Of a stretch of 64,000 nt of DNA, positions 41,442-49,640 are shown in pieces. Numbering within the stretch: position 1 is the stretch's first letter; each line of letters begins with the position of its first letter. The notes beneath the pieces are model-generated. The model was not told the DNA's origin, did no database searches, and saw only the letters and a list, made by a program, of their open reading frames with translations. The DNA comes from JAJPHF01 sp035293805. Lineage in GTDB: Bacteria; Chloroflexota; UBA6077; JAJPHF01. Both the position numbers and the translations under genes were made by a program. Location of the stretch: positions 1 to 64,000 of the forward strand of contig DATGMD010000024.1 of assembly GCA_035293805.1 (NCBI GenBank). Reading direction: 5' to 3'.

Positions 41442-43847
41442 TCACTCTCGCTGTGGGGCGCGCTGGCTCTCCGCCGCGTGGATCAGCCGCCAGACGCGGT
41501 CGCGCGTGTACGGCGTCTGCCGAATCCGGACGCCGAGCGGCGCCAGCGCGTCCTCGATGGCGTTGCCGAGCGCGCATGGCGGGCTGAGCGTGCCGGTCTC
41601 GCCGGCCCCCTTGGCGCCGAGCGGCGTGAACGGCGTCGGCGTCTCCAGGTGGTCGAGCGTCAGCGCCGGCACGTCGTTCACGGTCGGCAGCAGGTAGTCC
41701 ATGAACGTCGAGTTGAGCTGTCCGTCCTCGTCGTAGCCCAGCTCCTCGAACAGCGCGCCGCCGATGCCCTGCGCGATGCAGCCCACGTGCTGCGTCTCCA
41801 CGATGCGCGGGTTCAGCATCGTGCCGCAGTCGTGGACGCTGACGTACTTCACGATCTCCACCGCCCCCGTGTCCATGTCCACGTCCACCGCGGCCACCAC
41901 CGCCTCGTACGGATAGGCCGCGAACTCGTTGTGGCGCCCGCGCTCGTCGGGCTCGTAGACGATGTTCGGGTTCGTGAAGTAGCCCAGCACCTCCAGGCCA
42001 GGGTCCATCCCCGGCGGCAGCAGGTACACGTCGTTGTAGGCGATCCGCGTCACGTCGCGCAGCGTGAGGCCGCGCTCCGAGCCGTCGATCGCGCGCACGG
42101 CGCTCCCGTCGATCACCAGCGCGTCCGGCGCCACGCCCAGGTTGTGCGCCGCGATCTGCACGATCTTGTCGCGCAGGCGGTCGGCCGCGACGTACACGGC
42201 GGGCATGAGCACGACCGACGAGCGGCTGCTGCCCGCGCCCGTGCCGAACGGCGCGGTGTTCGTGTCGACCGGGAGCACGTCGACCGTCTCCGGGGCGACG
42301 CCCAGACGGTCGGCGATGATCTGCACGAACGTCGTCACGTGGCCCTGGCCCTGCTGAGCATGGCTGGGGAAGAGGCTGACCCGGCCCGATGGCTCCATGC
42401 GCAGGCGGCAGGCCCCGAAGCCCCCGCCCGCGCCGCGCCGCCCCGCGCCCGTCGGCTCGATGACCAGCGACGTGCCGATGCCGCGCCGCACGCGCCCCGC
42501 CGGCCGCGCCGCCTGCTCGCGCCGCAGCCCGTCGTAGTCGGCCAGCTCCATCGCGCGGCGCAGCGCCGTGTGGTACCGCCCGCTATCAAGGATCGCCCCG
42601 GTGGCGGTGCGGTAGGGGAACGCGTCCTCGGGCACGAAGTTCAGCAGCCGCACCTCGGTGGGGTCGCGGCCCACGCGCCGCGCGATGAGGTCGATCAACC
42701 GCTCGATCACGAACGCGGCGTCCGCCTTGCCGATGCCCCGCAGCGAGCCGTGCGGCGCCTTGTTGGTGGCCGCGCCATATGCGTCCACCGCGTACTGCTG
42801 GATGTCGTAGGCGCCGGTCATATACAGCACCGTGGCCATGAGCGCGTTGTCGATGTACGCCGCGGCGCCCAGATCGGCGGTGATGCGGTCGCGCAGGCCG
42901 AGGATGCGGCCGTCGGCGCGCACCGCCACCTCGACGTCGTGCACCTGGTCGCGGCCCTGGCGCACCGTCGCCAGATGCTCGGTGCGCGTCTCCGCCCACT
43001 TCACCGGCCGCTCCAGCCGCCGCGCCAGGTAGGGGATGATTAGCTCCTCGGGGTAGGTGCCGTTCTTCGCGCCGAACGAGCCGCCCACGTCGGGGATGAT
43101 GACGCGGATGTGGTTCTCGGGCAGCCGCAGCGCCGCCGCCACGCGCCCCCGCACGGCGTGCGCGCCCGCCGACGACGACCAGATGGTCAGCACGCCCACC
43201 AGCGGGTCCCACTGGGCGAGCACGCCGCGCCCCTCCATCGGGCACGGCGTCCACCGGTGCGAGCGGAAGCGCTCGCGGAGGACGTGGTCGGCGACGGCGA
43301 AGGCGCCGTCCACGTCCTCGCTGGCGAAGTGGACCTCCTGCACGAGGTTGCCGCTGGGCAGCTCCTCGAACAGCACGGCGGCGTCGGGCGCGAGCGCCTG
43401 CTCGGCATCGGCGATTACGGGCAGCGGCTCGTAGTCCACCACGACCGCGTCGGCGGCGTCTTGCGCCTGGTAGCGGCTCTCGGCCACCGCCACCGCCACG
43501 GCCTCGCCGACGTAGCGCACCTTGGTCTCGGCCAGCGCGTGGAAGCGCAGCGCGGCGACGATCGGGCCGCCGGTGCCGGGCAGCCGCGCCATGTCGGCGG
43601 CCACGTCGGCCGCCGTAACGACCGCCACCACGCCCGGCAGCGCCCGCGCCGCGCTCGTGTCGATGCCGCGGATGCGCGCGTGCGCCACCGTCGCGCGCAC
43701 GAACGCGGCGTACAGTGTGCCCGGCAGCCGCACGTCGTCCACGTACTCGCCGGCGCCCCGCACGAACCGCTCGGTTTCGCGGCGCAGCGGGCGGCCGCCG
43801 ATGGCGTACTCGCTCGCCGCGCCGTCCCACGTCAGCGTCTCCGTCAC
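41442..43847 (-). CDS. Molybdenum hydroxylase large subunit (CoxL/XdhA-like, not CO dehydrogenase)
   Basis: An 801-residue molybdopterin-cytosine-dinucleotide-type catalytic subunit. GGRPLRRETERFVRGAGEYV opens the protein, PDVGGSFGAKNG and the QQGQGHVT loop bind the cofactor, and the catalytic Glu is in TPLGAKGAGETGTL near the C-terminus. The active-site loop reads NKAPHGSLRGIGKAD; it lacks the AYRCSFR of form I CO dehydrogenase, so hydroxylation of an aromatic or N-heterocyclic substrate is likelier. The start is GTG at 43847. It is first of the L-S-M set and follows osmC on the minus strand. Confidence 0.92.
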   Translation of the reverse strand: MTETLTWDGAASEYAIGGRPLRRETERFVRGAGEYVDDVRLPGTLYAAFVRATVAHARIRGIDTSAARALPGVVAVVTAADVAADMARLPGTGGPIVAALRFHALAETKVRYVGEAVAVAVAESRYQAQDAADAVVVDYEPLPVIADAEQALAPDAAVLFEELPSGNLVQEVHFASEDVDGAFAVADHVLRERFRSHRWTPCPMEGRGVLAQWDPLVGVLTIWSSSAGAHAVRGRVAAALRLPENHIRVIIPDVGGSFGAKNGTYPEELIIPYLARRLERPVKWAETRTEHLATVRQGRDQVHDVEVAVRADGRILGLRDRITADLGAAAYIDNALMATVLYMTGAYDIQQYAVDAYGAATNKAPHGSLRGIGKADAAFVIERLIDLIARRVGRDPTEVRLLNFVPEDAFPYRTATGAILDSGRYHTALRRAMELADYDGLRREQAARPAGRVRRGIGTSLVIEPTGAGRRGAGGGFGACRLRMEPSGRVSLFPSHAQQGQGHVTTFVQIIADRLGVAPETVDVLPVDTNTAPFGTGAGSSRSSVVLMPAVYVAADRLRDKIVQIAAHNLGVAPDALVIDGSAVRAIDGSERGLTLRDVTRIAYNDVYLLPPGMDPGLEVLGYFTNPNIVYEPDERGRHNEFAAYPYEAVVAAVDVDMDTGAVEIVKYVSVHDCGTMLNPRIVETQHVGCIAQGIGGALFEELGYDEDGQLNSTFMDYLLPTVNDVPALTLDHLETPTPFTPLGAKGAGETGTLSPPCALGNAIEDALAPLGVRIRQTPYTRDRVWRLIHAAESQRAPQRE

Positions 43848-43946
43848 CCTTGCTACCCTCCGTAGCGTAGATCCTGGACCAGCTCGCCCCGCCGGAACGA
43901 GGTGGCTGGTATCGGCCAGGGCCTGGCGCGCGGGTTAGAAAGCCTC

Positions 43947-43979
43947 GTAGGGGCGGGTTTCATGCCCGCCCGCGGCCGT
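43947..43979. repeat. 33-bp dispersed repeat, copy 2
   Basis: Differs from the copy at 11791-11823 at one base (T for C in the middle). Located in the 188-base gap between the large-subunit gene and osmC. Confidence 0.75.
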
Positions 43980-44035
43980 CGAGTCCGCCAACCCGAAGCC
44001 GCCTGGCCCCTCGGTCAGACACCAGCACGCCGTAG

Positions 44036-44572
44036 CTACGCCCCGTAGCTCTGCTCGTGGACCACCTGGCCGTTGTGCTCGACCGTGACGTCGATGCGGC
44101 TGCCGCGCGCCGCGGTCACGAAGGCCGGACAGCGCCGCGTCGCCTCGTCCACGATACGGGTAACCTCCTCCGCGCGGTTCGGGCTGTCGATGGCAACGGT
44201 GAGCGTCATGCGCGTGAACCCCGGCGGCAGGTCGGGGCTGCTCGCGCCGACGTACCCGGAGATCTCGCTCTCGATACGGTCGATCTGCAGGTCCAGCAGC
44301 GCGGCGCTCTTCACCGTCCATACCTGGTGGCACATCATGATGCCCGCGAGGAAGTAGCGCAGCGGCGCCGGCCCCGCGTCCGTGCCGCCCATCTGCTCGC
44401 CCTCGTCGGAGATGAAGCTGTGCCCCTCGACCGTCGCCCGGAACTGTAAGCCCTGGAGTCCCCGCGACTTCACCGTCGTGACCGGCCGCTGCGGCCCGTC
44501 CGGCGCCCGCCCCGCGCGCTCGCGCAGCTGGCGCTCCGCCAGCTCCTTCAGGTGCTCCGCTACTTTGAACAT
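44036..44572 (-). CDS. OsmC/Ohr-family protein
   Basis: A 178-residue OsmC-fold protein. The two redox cysteines lie in GIMMCHQVW and TRRCPAFV. Members reduce organic or acyl peroxides; some sit in catabolic operons and handle acyl or thioester substrates. The ATG at 44570-44572 is preceded by GAGGG, which is the end of a palindromic repeat, so the repeat seems to supply the ribosome site. It lies between the ubiD and Mo-hydroxylase genes. Confidence 0.88.
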   Translation of the reverse strand: MFKVAEHLKELAERQLRERAGRAPDGPQRPVTTVKSRGLQGLQFRATVEGHSFISDEGEQMGGTDAGPAPLRYFLAGIMMCHQVWTVKSAALLDLQIDRIESEISGYVGASSPDLPPGFTRMTLTVAIDSPNRAEEVTRIVDEATRRCPAFVTAARGSRIDVTVEHNGQVVHEQSYGA

Positions 44573-44575
44573 CTG

Positions 44576-44757
44576 CCCTCACCCCCCGCCCTCTCCCATA
44601 GGGAGAGGGGGCCTCAGTTGCTCCTCACCCGCGCAGCGAGTCATCCTGTCCCCCCTCCCCCTGGGAGAGGGCTAGGGTAAGGGTTGCCGGGGTAGCCCCC
44701 GCCTTTCCTGGCCAGGCGACCCTAACCCCCCGCCCGCTCCCCCTGGGAGCGGGGCCT
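44576..44757. repeat. Three palindromic repeats between ubiD and osmC
   Basis: Units at 44576-44611, 44650-44684 and 44719-44755. Each has a core such as CCCTCTCCCATAGGGAGAGGG, and the flanks read CCCTCACCCC or CCCTAACCCC. They belong to the same family as the arrays at 51.4 and 59.2 kb. They fill the whole gap between the two genes. Confidence 0.8.
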
Positions 44758-44760
44758 GGC

Positions 44761-46215
44761 TCAGCCGTCCAGCATGGCGCCCCACTTGGCCTCGGTGGCG
44801 CGGCGCAGCTCGGGCGCGATGCTCGTCGTCGCCGGGAACTGCTCGCGCCAGTGGTAGGGGCGCGTCGCGTCGATGATCGCCACTGACCCGGTGTAGTCGC
44901 CTTTCTCCTTCTTGTCGGGGTCCAGCCGCGGGTCGATGCGGTAGCTCCAGATGCGGCGGTTGATGTCGATGGAGGTCGCGGGGTCGCAGCGCGTCGCCAC
45001 CGCCCACAGCACCTCGTCCAGGTCATACGGGTTCACGTCGTCGTCCACCAGGATCACGAAGCGGCCGTGGTAGCCCGCCGTGCCGCCCAGACAGCCGAGC
45101 CCGGCGCGCATCGCGTGGCCCGGGAACGACTGCTTGATCGCGATGATCGTGAAGCCCCAACGGTAATTGACCCCGATGATGCCAGGGATACCCAGCTTCT
45201 CCAGCTCGGCCCACACCAGTACGCCGCGCGAGCTGAGCACGTCGCGCCAGACGTTCTGGAAGGGCGGCGTGCCCAGGATGATCGGGGCGTCGCGGCGCAG
45301 CACCGCCCGAATGCGCGTGAGCGACGTGGGCCGTGCGCCGCCGCCGTAGTAGCCCGACGCCTCCCCGAACGGCCCTTCCGTGGCGGTACCGGCCTCGGGC
45401 GGCAGCATCTCGCCCTCCAGCACCACCTCCGCCGTCGCCGGGATCGGCAGCCCGCTGACCACGCCCGGCGTCACCTCCACCGGCGCGCCGCGCAGCCAGC
45501 CGGCGTAGTCGTACTCCGGCTGGCCCCACGCCAGGTTCGTCCCCGCCGTGACGAGCAGGGCCGGGTCCTGGCCCAGCGAGATGGCGATGGGACACGGCTT
45601 CCCCTGCGCCCAGTACTTCTTGCGGATCACGTCGCCGTGGTGGCCCGAGCCGATGTGGACCACCAGCGTGTTGCGGTCGATCAGCATGTAGCGGTACGAG
45701 CCGACGTTCACGTAGTCGCTGTCCGGGTCGCGCGTCACCGACGCGGTGGCGCACATGTACGGCCCGCCGTCGTGCTCGTGCCACTGCACCCAGGGAATCT
45801 CGTGCAGGTTGACCTCGTCGTCCACCTGCACGTGCTGCTTCACCGGCCCGTCGGCCACCGTGACGGGCGGGATCGGCTCGACGCGCAGCACCTGGTCCTT
45901 CCACCACTGGATCGCCTCGCTGTCGGTTAGCTCCAGCGGGCAGCCGTAGAGCAGGCGCTCGCGCCGCGAGTGATTGGTCAGGTTCGTCATGACGCGGTAG
46001 CCGTGCGGATAGCCGGGCAGGTCGTCGAAGAGGAGCGCTGGGCACTGCTTGCGCGCCGCGGCCACCTCGGTGATGGCGCCGATCTCCAGGTGCGGGTCGG
46101 CGCCCGTGAGCCGCTTGAGCTGGCCCAGCCCCTCGACCACGTCGATGAACTCGCGCAGGTCGGCAAAGGCGCGAGTTTCGCGGCCGCCCGCCGCGCGCGT
46201 CGTGGTGATCGCCAT
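44761..46215 (-). CDS. UbiD-family prenylated-FMN decarboxylase
   Basis: A 484-residue decarboxylase of the UbiD/Fdc1 group, which removes or adds CO2 on aromatic or unsaturated acids with prenylated FMN. The catalytic trio is intact and correctly spaced: Arg175 in VGSYRYMLID, Glu280 and Glu285 in ATEGPFGEASGYY. The start ATG at 46213-46215 has AGGAGGTG upstream; longer readings run into the regulator gene. It lies 47 bases after gntR on the minus strand. No ubiX flavin prenyltransferase is in the window, so the cofactor must be made by a gene elsewhere. Confidence 0.95.
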   Translation of the reverse strand: MAITTTRAAGGRETRAFADLREFIDVVEGLGQLKRLTGADPHLEIGAITEVAAARKQCPALLFDDLPGYPHGYRVMTNLTNHSRRERLLYGCPLELTDSEAIQWWKDQVLRVEPIPPVTVADGPVKQHVQVDDEVNLHEIPWVQWHEHDGGPYMCATASVTRDPDSDYVNVGSYRYMLIDRNTLVVHIGSGHHGDVIRKKYWAQGKPCPIAISLGQDPALLVTAGTNLAWGQPEYDYAGWLRGAPVEVTPGVVSGLPIPATAEVVLEGEMLPPEAGTATEGPFGEASGYYGGGARPTSLTRIRAVLRRDAPIILGTPPFQNVWRDVLSSRGVLVWAELEKLGIPGIIGVNYRWGFTIIAIKQSFPGHAMRAGLGCLGGTAGYHGRFVILVDDDVNPYDLDEVLWAVATRCDPATSIDINRRIWSYRIDPRLDPDKKEKGDYTGSVAIIDATRPYHWREQFPATTSIAPELRRATEAKWGAMLDG

Positions 46216-46262
46216 CGTGCCCACCTCCTGTCGTGTCCCCGGCTCGCACGGCGCCGTCCGAC

Positions 46263-47009
46263 CTAGGATCTGCGTCGCGCGGCGCCGTGCGCGGCCGCAC
46301 CCACCATGCCGTTCCCCGTGCTCTCCGACGCACCCTCGGCCACCTCGGGAGCGACGCGCGCCAGCAGCGCCGCCGCAGCCCCGTCGATCAGCTTGGCCGA
46401 GAGCTGCCCCGCCCGGTCTGCATCGCCGGCGCGGAAGGCGGCCACCATCTCCTGGTGCGTCGCGAGCGATTCGGCCATGCGGCCCGGCAGCGACATCGAC
46501 GTGAAGCGCAGGCGCAGCACCTGGGTGCCCAGCGTGCGCAGCAGGTTCTGCAGCGTCCGATTGCCGCTCGTCTGGTGGACCAGGTCGTGGAACCGCACGT
46601 TGCGTTGGAAGTAGCCCTCCACGTCGCCGGCCGCCACGCGGGCCGCCATCTCGTCCACCAGCGTCTCTAGCTCTGCGAGCGTCGCCGGCGGCATGCGCCG
46701 CGTGGCGAGCCGCGCCGACAGCGCGCCCAGCGCCGCGCGGCACTGGTAGATGCTCACGATCTCCTCGGGCGGCGTCGCCTTCACGTAGACGCCGCGCCGT
46801 GGCAGGATGCTGACCAGCCCCTCCCGCTGGAGAATGCGGAAGCTCTCGCGGATCGGCTGGCGGCTGATGCCGAACTCGCGCGCCAGGCGCTCCTCTACAA
46901 GGCGCGTGCCGGGCGCGAGCGTCCCCCGCACGATGCGGTCGGTAAGCACGCGCACGACCTCGTCCACGAGCGAGCCGGGCGGCTGAAACGGGTTGACAGG
47001 CTCCTGCAT
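46263..47009 (-). CDS. GntR-family regulator, FCD (FadR/VanR) type
   Basis: A 248-residue repressor. The winged helix has LVEERLAREFGISRQPIRES and LQREGLVSILPRRGVYV; the FCD ligand domain (about 85-215) has metal-type residues in VRFHDLVHQTSGN and LATHQEMVAAFRAGD. FCD regulators respond to organic acids. I place the start at ATG 47007-47009 (MQEPVNPF). The minus-strand promoter ends so close to it that the mRNA is probably leaderless. It likely controls itself, the minus-arm genes behind it and the divergent CoA-transferase genes. Confidence 0.92.
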   Translation of the reverse strand: MQEPVNPFQPPGSLVDEVVRVLTDRIVRGTLAPGTRLVEERLAREFGISRQPIRESFRILQREGLVSILPRRGVYVKATPPEEIVSIYQCRAALGALSARLATRRMPPATLAELETLVDEMAARVAAGDVEGYFQRNVRFHDLVHQTSGNRTLQNLLRTLGTQVLRLRFTSMSLPGRMAESLATHQEMVAAFRAGDADRAGQLSAKLIDGAAAALLARVAPEVAEGASESTGNGMVGAAAHGAARRRS

Positions 47010-47021
47010 GGGCGCTATTAT
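46993..47021 (+). promoter_or_regulatory. Rightward promoter of the plus arm
   Basis: TTGACA at 46993-46998, exactly 17 bases, then TATTAT at 47016-47021: near-consensus sigma70. Transcription would start near 47028 and read into the CaiB gene. The -35 lies inside the gntR coding sequence. The -10 is shared, on the opposite strand, with the leftward promoter. Confidence 0.7.
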
Positions 47022-47045
47022 CTGCCCCACCCGACCGCTTGTCAA
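47017..47045 (-). promoter_or_regulatory. Leftward promoter of gntR and the minus arm
   Basis: On the minus strand TTGACA (47040-47045), 17 bases, then GATAAT (47017-47022). The expected start point falls at about 47009-47010, the A of the gntR ATG, so the transcript should lack a 5' leader. Confidence 0.72.
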
Positions 47046-47056
47046 TTGTCGACAAT
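47045..47056. promoter_or_regulatory. GntR/FCD operator palindrome
   Basis: ATTGTCGACAAT is a perfect 12-base palindrome of the TTGTnnACAA kind used by FCD-type GntR regulators. It touches the -35 of the leftward promoter and lies about 17-28 bases after the rightward start point, so one bound dimer could block both. Confidence 0.65.
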
Positions 47057-47083
47057 CTACAGCGCGCCTTCAGGAGAGCCCAC

Positions 47084-48343
47084 GTGAGCGCTACCGCTCC
47101 GGCGACACGGCCGCCCGCGGCCCCCGGCTCGGGCGCCCTCGACGGCCTGCGCATCCTGGAGGTGGCAGGGCTCTTCGGCGCCTACTGCGGCAAGCTGTTC
47201 GCCGAGCTGGGCGCCGACGTCATCCTGGTCGAGCCGCCGGGCGGCGCCCCGCAGCGCCGCACCGGCCCGTTTCTGGACGAGGCGCCCGGTCCCGACGGCA
47301 GCCTGACCTTCGCCTACCTGCACAGCAGCAAGCGCGGCGTCACGCTCGACCTCGACACCGCCGACGGCCAGGTGCTCTTCCGCGGACTGGCGGCCTCGGC
47401 GGCGGCCGTGGTCGAGAGCGCGCCGCCGGGCGCCCTCGACGCGCGCGGCCTCGGCTACGACGCGCTCGGCGCCCCGAATCCCGCGCTCGTCTACACCAGC
47501 ATCACGCCGTTCGGCCGCGAGGGCCCTTACGCCGACCTGCCGGCCAGCGACCTGACGCTGATGGCGCTCGGCGGGCTGCTCTGCCTGGGCGGCTACGACG
47601 ACGGCGAGCCGACGCGCGCCTACGGCGACCAGGCGCTGCGCGCCGCCGACCAGTTCGCCGCCGTCGGCACGCTGCTGGCAATCCTCCAGGCCGAGGCGAC
47701 GGGCCAGGGCCAGCGCGTGGACGTGTCGGCGCAGGAGTGCGTCGTGCTGGCGCTGGAGAACGCCATCCAGTACTACGACCTGGAAGGCACGGTGCGGCGC
47801 CGCCTGGGCGCGGGCCAGCGCCAGGCCGGCATCGGCGTCTACCCCTGCGCCGACGGCCACATCTACCTGCTCGCCACCACCTATGGCCAGAAGTGGGACC
47901 CGCTCGTCCACTGGCTGATGGACGCCGGCGTGAAGGGCGCCGAGCAGTTCCTGGAGCCGCGCTGGCGCACCGTCGAGTGGCTCCAGCAGGAGGAGGCGAA
48001 GGCGATCTTCCTGGAGGCGTTTCTCCAGCTCACGCTGCCGCGCACGAAGGCCGAGCTATATGCCGGCGGCGTCGAGCGGCAGCTCCCGCTCTGCCCGATC
48101 AACACGCCCGCCGACGTGCTCGCCAGCCCGCAGCTTGCCGCCCGCGGCTACTTCGCGGCGGCGGCCCATCCCGCGCTCGACCGGCCGCTGGTCATGCCCG
48201 GCGCGCCGTACCAGCTCTCGGCCACGCCCTGGCGCCTGCGCGGGCCGGCGCCCACGCTCGGCCAGCACAACGCGGAGATCTACGCGGAGCTGGGGCTCGG
48301 ACCGGCCGACCTCGCCCACCTGCGCGCCGCGGCGGTGCTCTGA
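47084..48343 (+). CDS. CaiB/BaiF-family CoA-transferase (type III), first copy
   Basis: A 419-residue family III CoA-transferase. LDGLRILEVAGLFGAYCGKL, LGADVILVEPPGG, SSKRGVTLDLDTADG and the DVSAQECVVLALEN block are typical. The catalytic Asp is expected in YGDQALRAADQFAA. Such enzymes move CoA between carboxylic acids. The start is GTG at 47084, since CAGGAGAG lies upstream; an earlier in-frame TTG overlaps the operator. It is the first gene of the plus arm. Confidence 0.9.
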   Translation: MSATAPATRPPAAPGSGALDGLRILEVAGLFGAYCGKLFAELGADVILVEPPGGAPQRRTGPFLDEAPGPDGSLTFAYLHSSKRGVTLDLDTADGQVLFRGLAASAAAVVESAPPGALDARGLGYDALGAPNPALVYTSITPFGREGPYADLPASDLTLMALGGLLCLGGYDDGEPTRAYGDQALRAADQFAAVGTLLAILQAEATGQGQRVDVSAQECVVLALENAIQYYDLEGTVRRRLGAGQRQAGIGVYPCADGHIYLLATTYGQKWDPLVHWLMDAGVKGAEQFLEPRWRTVEWLQQEEAKAIFLEAFLQLTLPRTKAELYAGGVERQLPLCPINTPADVLASPQLAARGYFAAAAHPALDRPLVMPGAPYQLSATPWRLRGPAPTLGQHNAEIYAELGLGPADLAHLRAAAVL

Positions 48344-48416
48344 TGCTGGCTTGTGCGGCCGTCCTCTTCGCGCGCCGGGCCGCGGTCGCTCCCTCGCGTA
48401 CCCTGGGGGTGCGCTG

Positions 48417-49640
48417 ATGCTCGGGCTCCCGCTGCGCGGCGTGCGCGTCGTGGACTTCACCTGGCAGGGCGCCGGGCCGTTCACCACCAAGGCGCTCGCC
48501 GACCACGGCGCCGAGGTGGTCCGCATCGAAAGCTCGCGCCGCCTCGACGGCCTGCGCAGCATGGGCCCGTACCGCGACGGCATCAAGGGGCTGGAGCGCA
48601 GCGGCTACTTCGCCAACCGCAACAGCAACAAGCGCGACTTCGCGCTGAACCTGAAGCACCCGGCCGCCCGCGACCTCGCGCTGCGCCTGATCGCCCAGAG
48701 CGACATCGTGGCCAACAACTTCGGGCCGGGCACGATGGAGGCGCTGCGGCTGGCCTACGACGACGTGCGCGCGGTCCGCCCCGACGTGATCTACCTGGCG
48801 ATGTCGGTGAACGGCTCCTATGGGCCCGAGCGCGACGAGGTCGGCTACGGCTTGACCGTGAGCTCCCGCACGGCGCTGCACTACCTCTGCGGCCTGCCCG
48901 ACCGCCTGCCGGTCGGCACCGGTACGAACTACCCCGACCACGTGGCGGCGCCCTGCCACGCGACCTTCGCCGTGCTGGCCGCGCTGCGCCACCGCCGCCG
49001 CACGGGCCAGGGCCAGTACATTGATCTCTCGCAGGCCGAGACGATGATCGCGCTGCTCGGCCCCGCCATCCTCGACTGCTCGGCGAACGGCCGCGTGCCG
49101 ACGCGCCAGGGCAACCGCGATGCGGCGGCAGCGCCTAGCGGCGTCTACCTCTGCGCCGGCGCGGACCGCTGGCTGGCGCTCAGCGTGGCGACCGATGCCC
49201 AGTGGCGCGCGCTCGCCGACGAGCTTGACGCGCCTGAATGGACGACCGACCCGCGCTTCGCCACGCTCGTCGCGCGTCACCAGCACCACGACGCGCTCGA
49301 CGCGGCGATCGCCGCGCGCACGCGCGACCGCGAGCCGTACGCTCTCATGGACGCGCTGCTGCGCCGCGGCGTGCCGGCCGGCGTGATGCAGACGGCGGAG
49401 GACCTGGTGGAGCGCGACCCGCAGCTTCGCTTCCGCGGCCACTTCGCGCGCCTCGACCACCCCGAGATGGGGCCGTCGCTCTACGACGCGCCGCCGTTCC
49501 GGTTGCAGGGCGTGGCGGAGCCGATCATGCGCACGCCCGCGCCGCTCGTCGGCCAGCACACCCGCGAGATCTGCCGCGAGCGCCTGGGCCTGGCCGACGC
49601 CGAGATCGACCGGCTGATCGCGGACGAGGTGCTGCTGTGA
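48417..49640 (+). CDS. CaiB/BaiF-family CoA-transferase (type III), second copy
   Basis: A 407-residue paralogue. LRGVRVVDFTWQGAGPFTTK, NRNSNKRDFALNLKHP, NNFGPGTMEALRL and QGQYIDLSQAETMIALLG are the family hallmarks, with Asp in NYPDHVAAPCHA at the catalytic region. Two different adjacent CaiB proteins often form a heteromeric transferase, as in benzylsuccinate CoA-transferase. The ATG at 48417 follows GGGGGTG. It overlaps the thiolase-like gene by 4 bases. Confidence 0.92.
   Translation: MLGLPLRGVRVVDFTWQGAGPFTTKALADHGAEVVRIESSRRLDGLRSMGPYRDGIKGLERSGYFANRNSNKRDFALNLKHPAARDLALRLIAQSDIVANNFGPGTMEALRLAYDDVRAVRPDVIYLAMSVNGSYGPERDEVGYGLTVSSRTALHYLCGLPDRLPVGTGTNYPDHVAAPCHATFAVLAALRHRRRTGQGQYIDLSQAETMIALLGPAILDCSANGRVPTRQGNRDAAAAPSGVYLCAGADRWLALSVATDAQWRALADELDAPEWTTDPRFATLVARHQHHDALDAAIAARTRDREPYALMDALLRRGVPAGVMQTAEDLVERDPQLRFRGHFARLDHPEMGPSLYDAPPFRLQGVAEPIMRTPAPLVGQHTREICRERLGLADAEIDRLIADEVLL

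Noticed and set aside
39890..43847. Aerobic CO dehydrogenase (coxMSL)
   Set aside because: The gene order is L-S-M and the large subunit lacks the AYRCSFR active-site loop of form I enzymes.
46216..47154. N-terminal extension of UbiD into the GntR gene
   Set aside because: UbiD similarity begins at MAITTTRAAG with AGGAGGTG upstream; the extension lies out of frame over a clear GntR protein.
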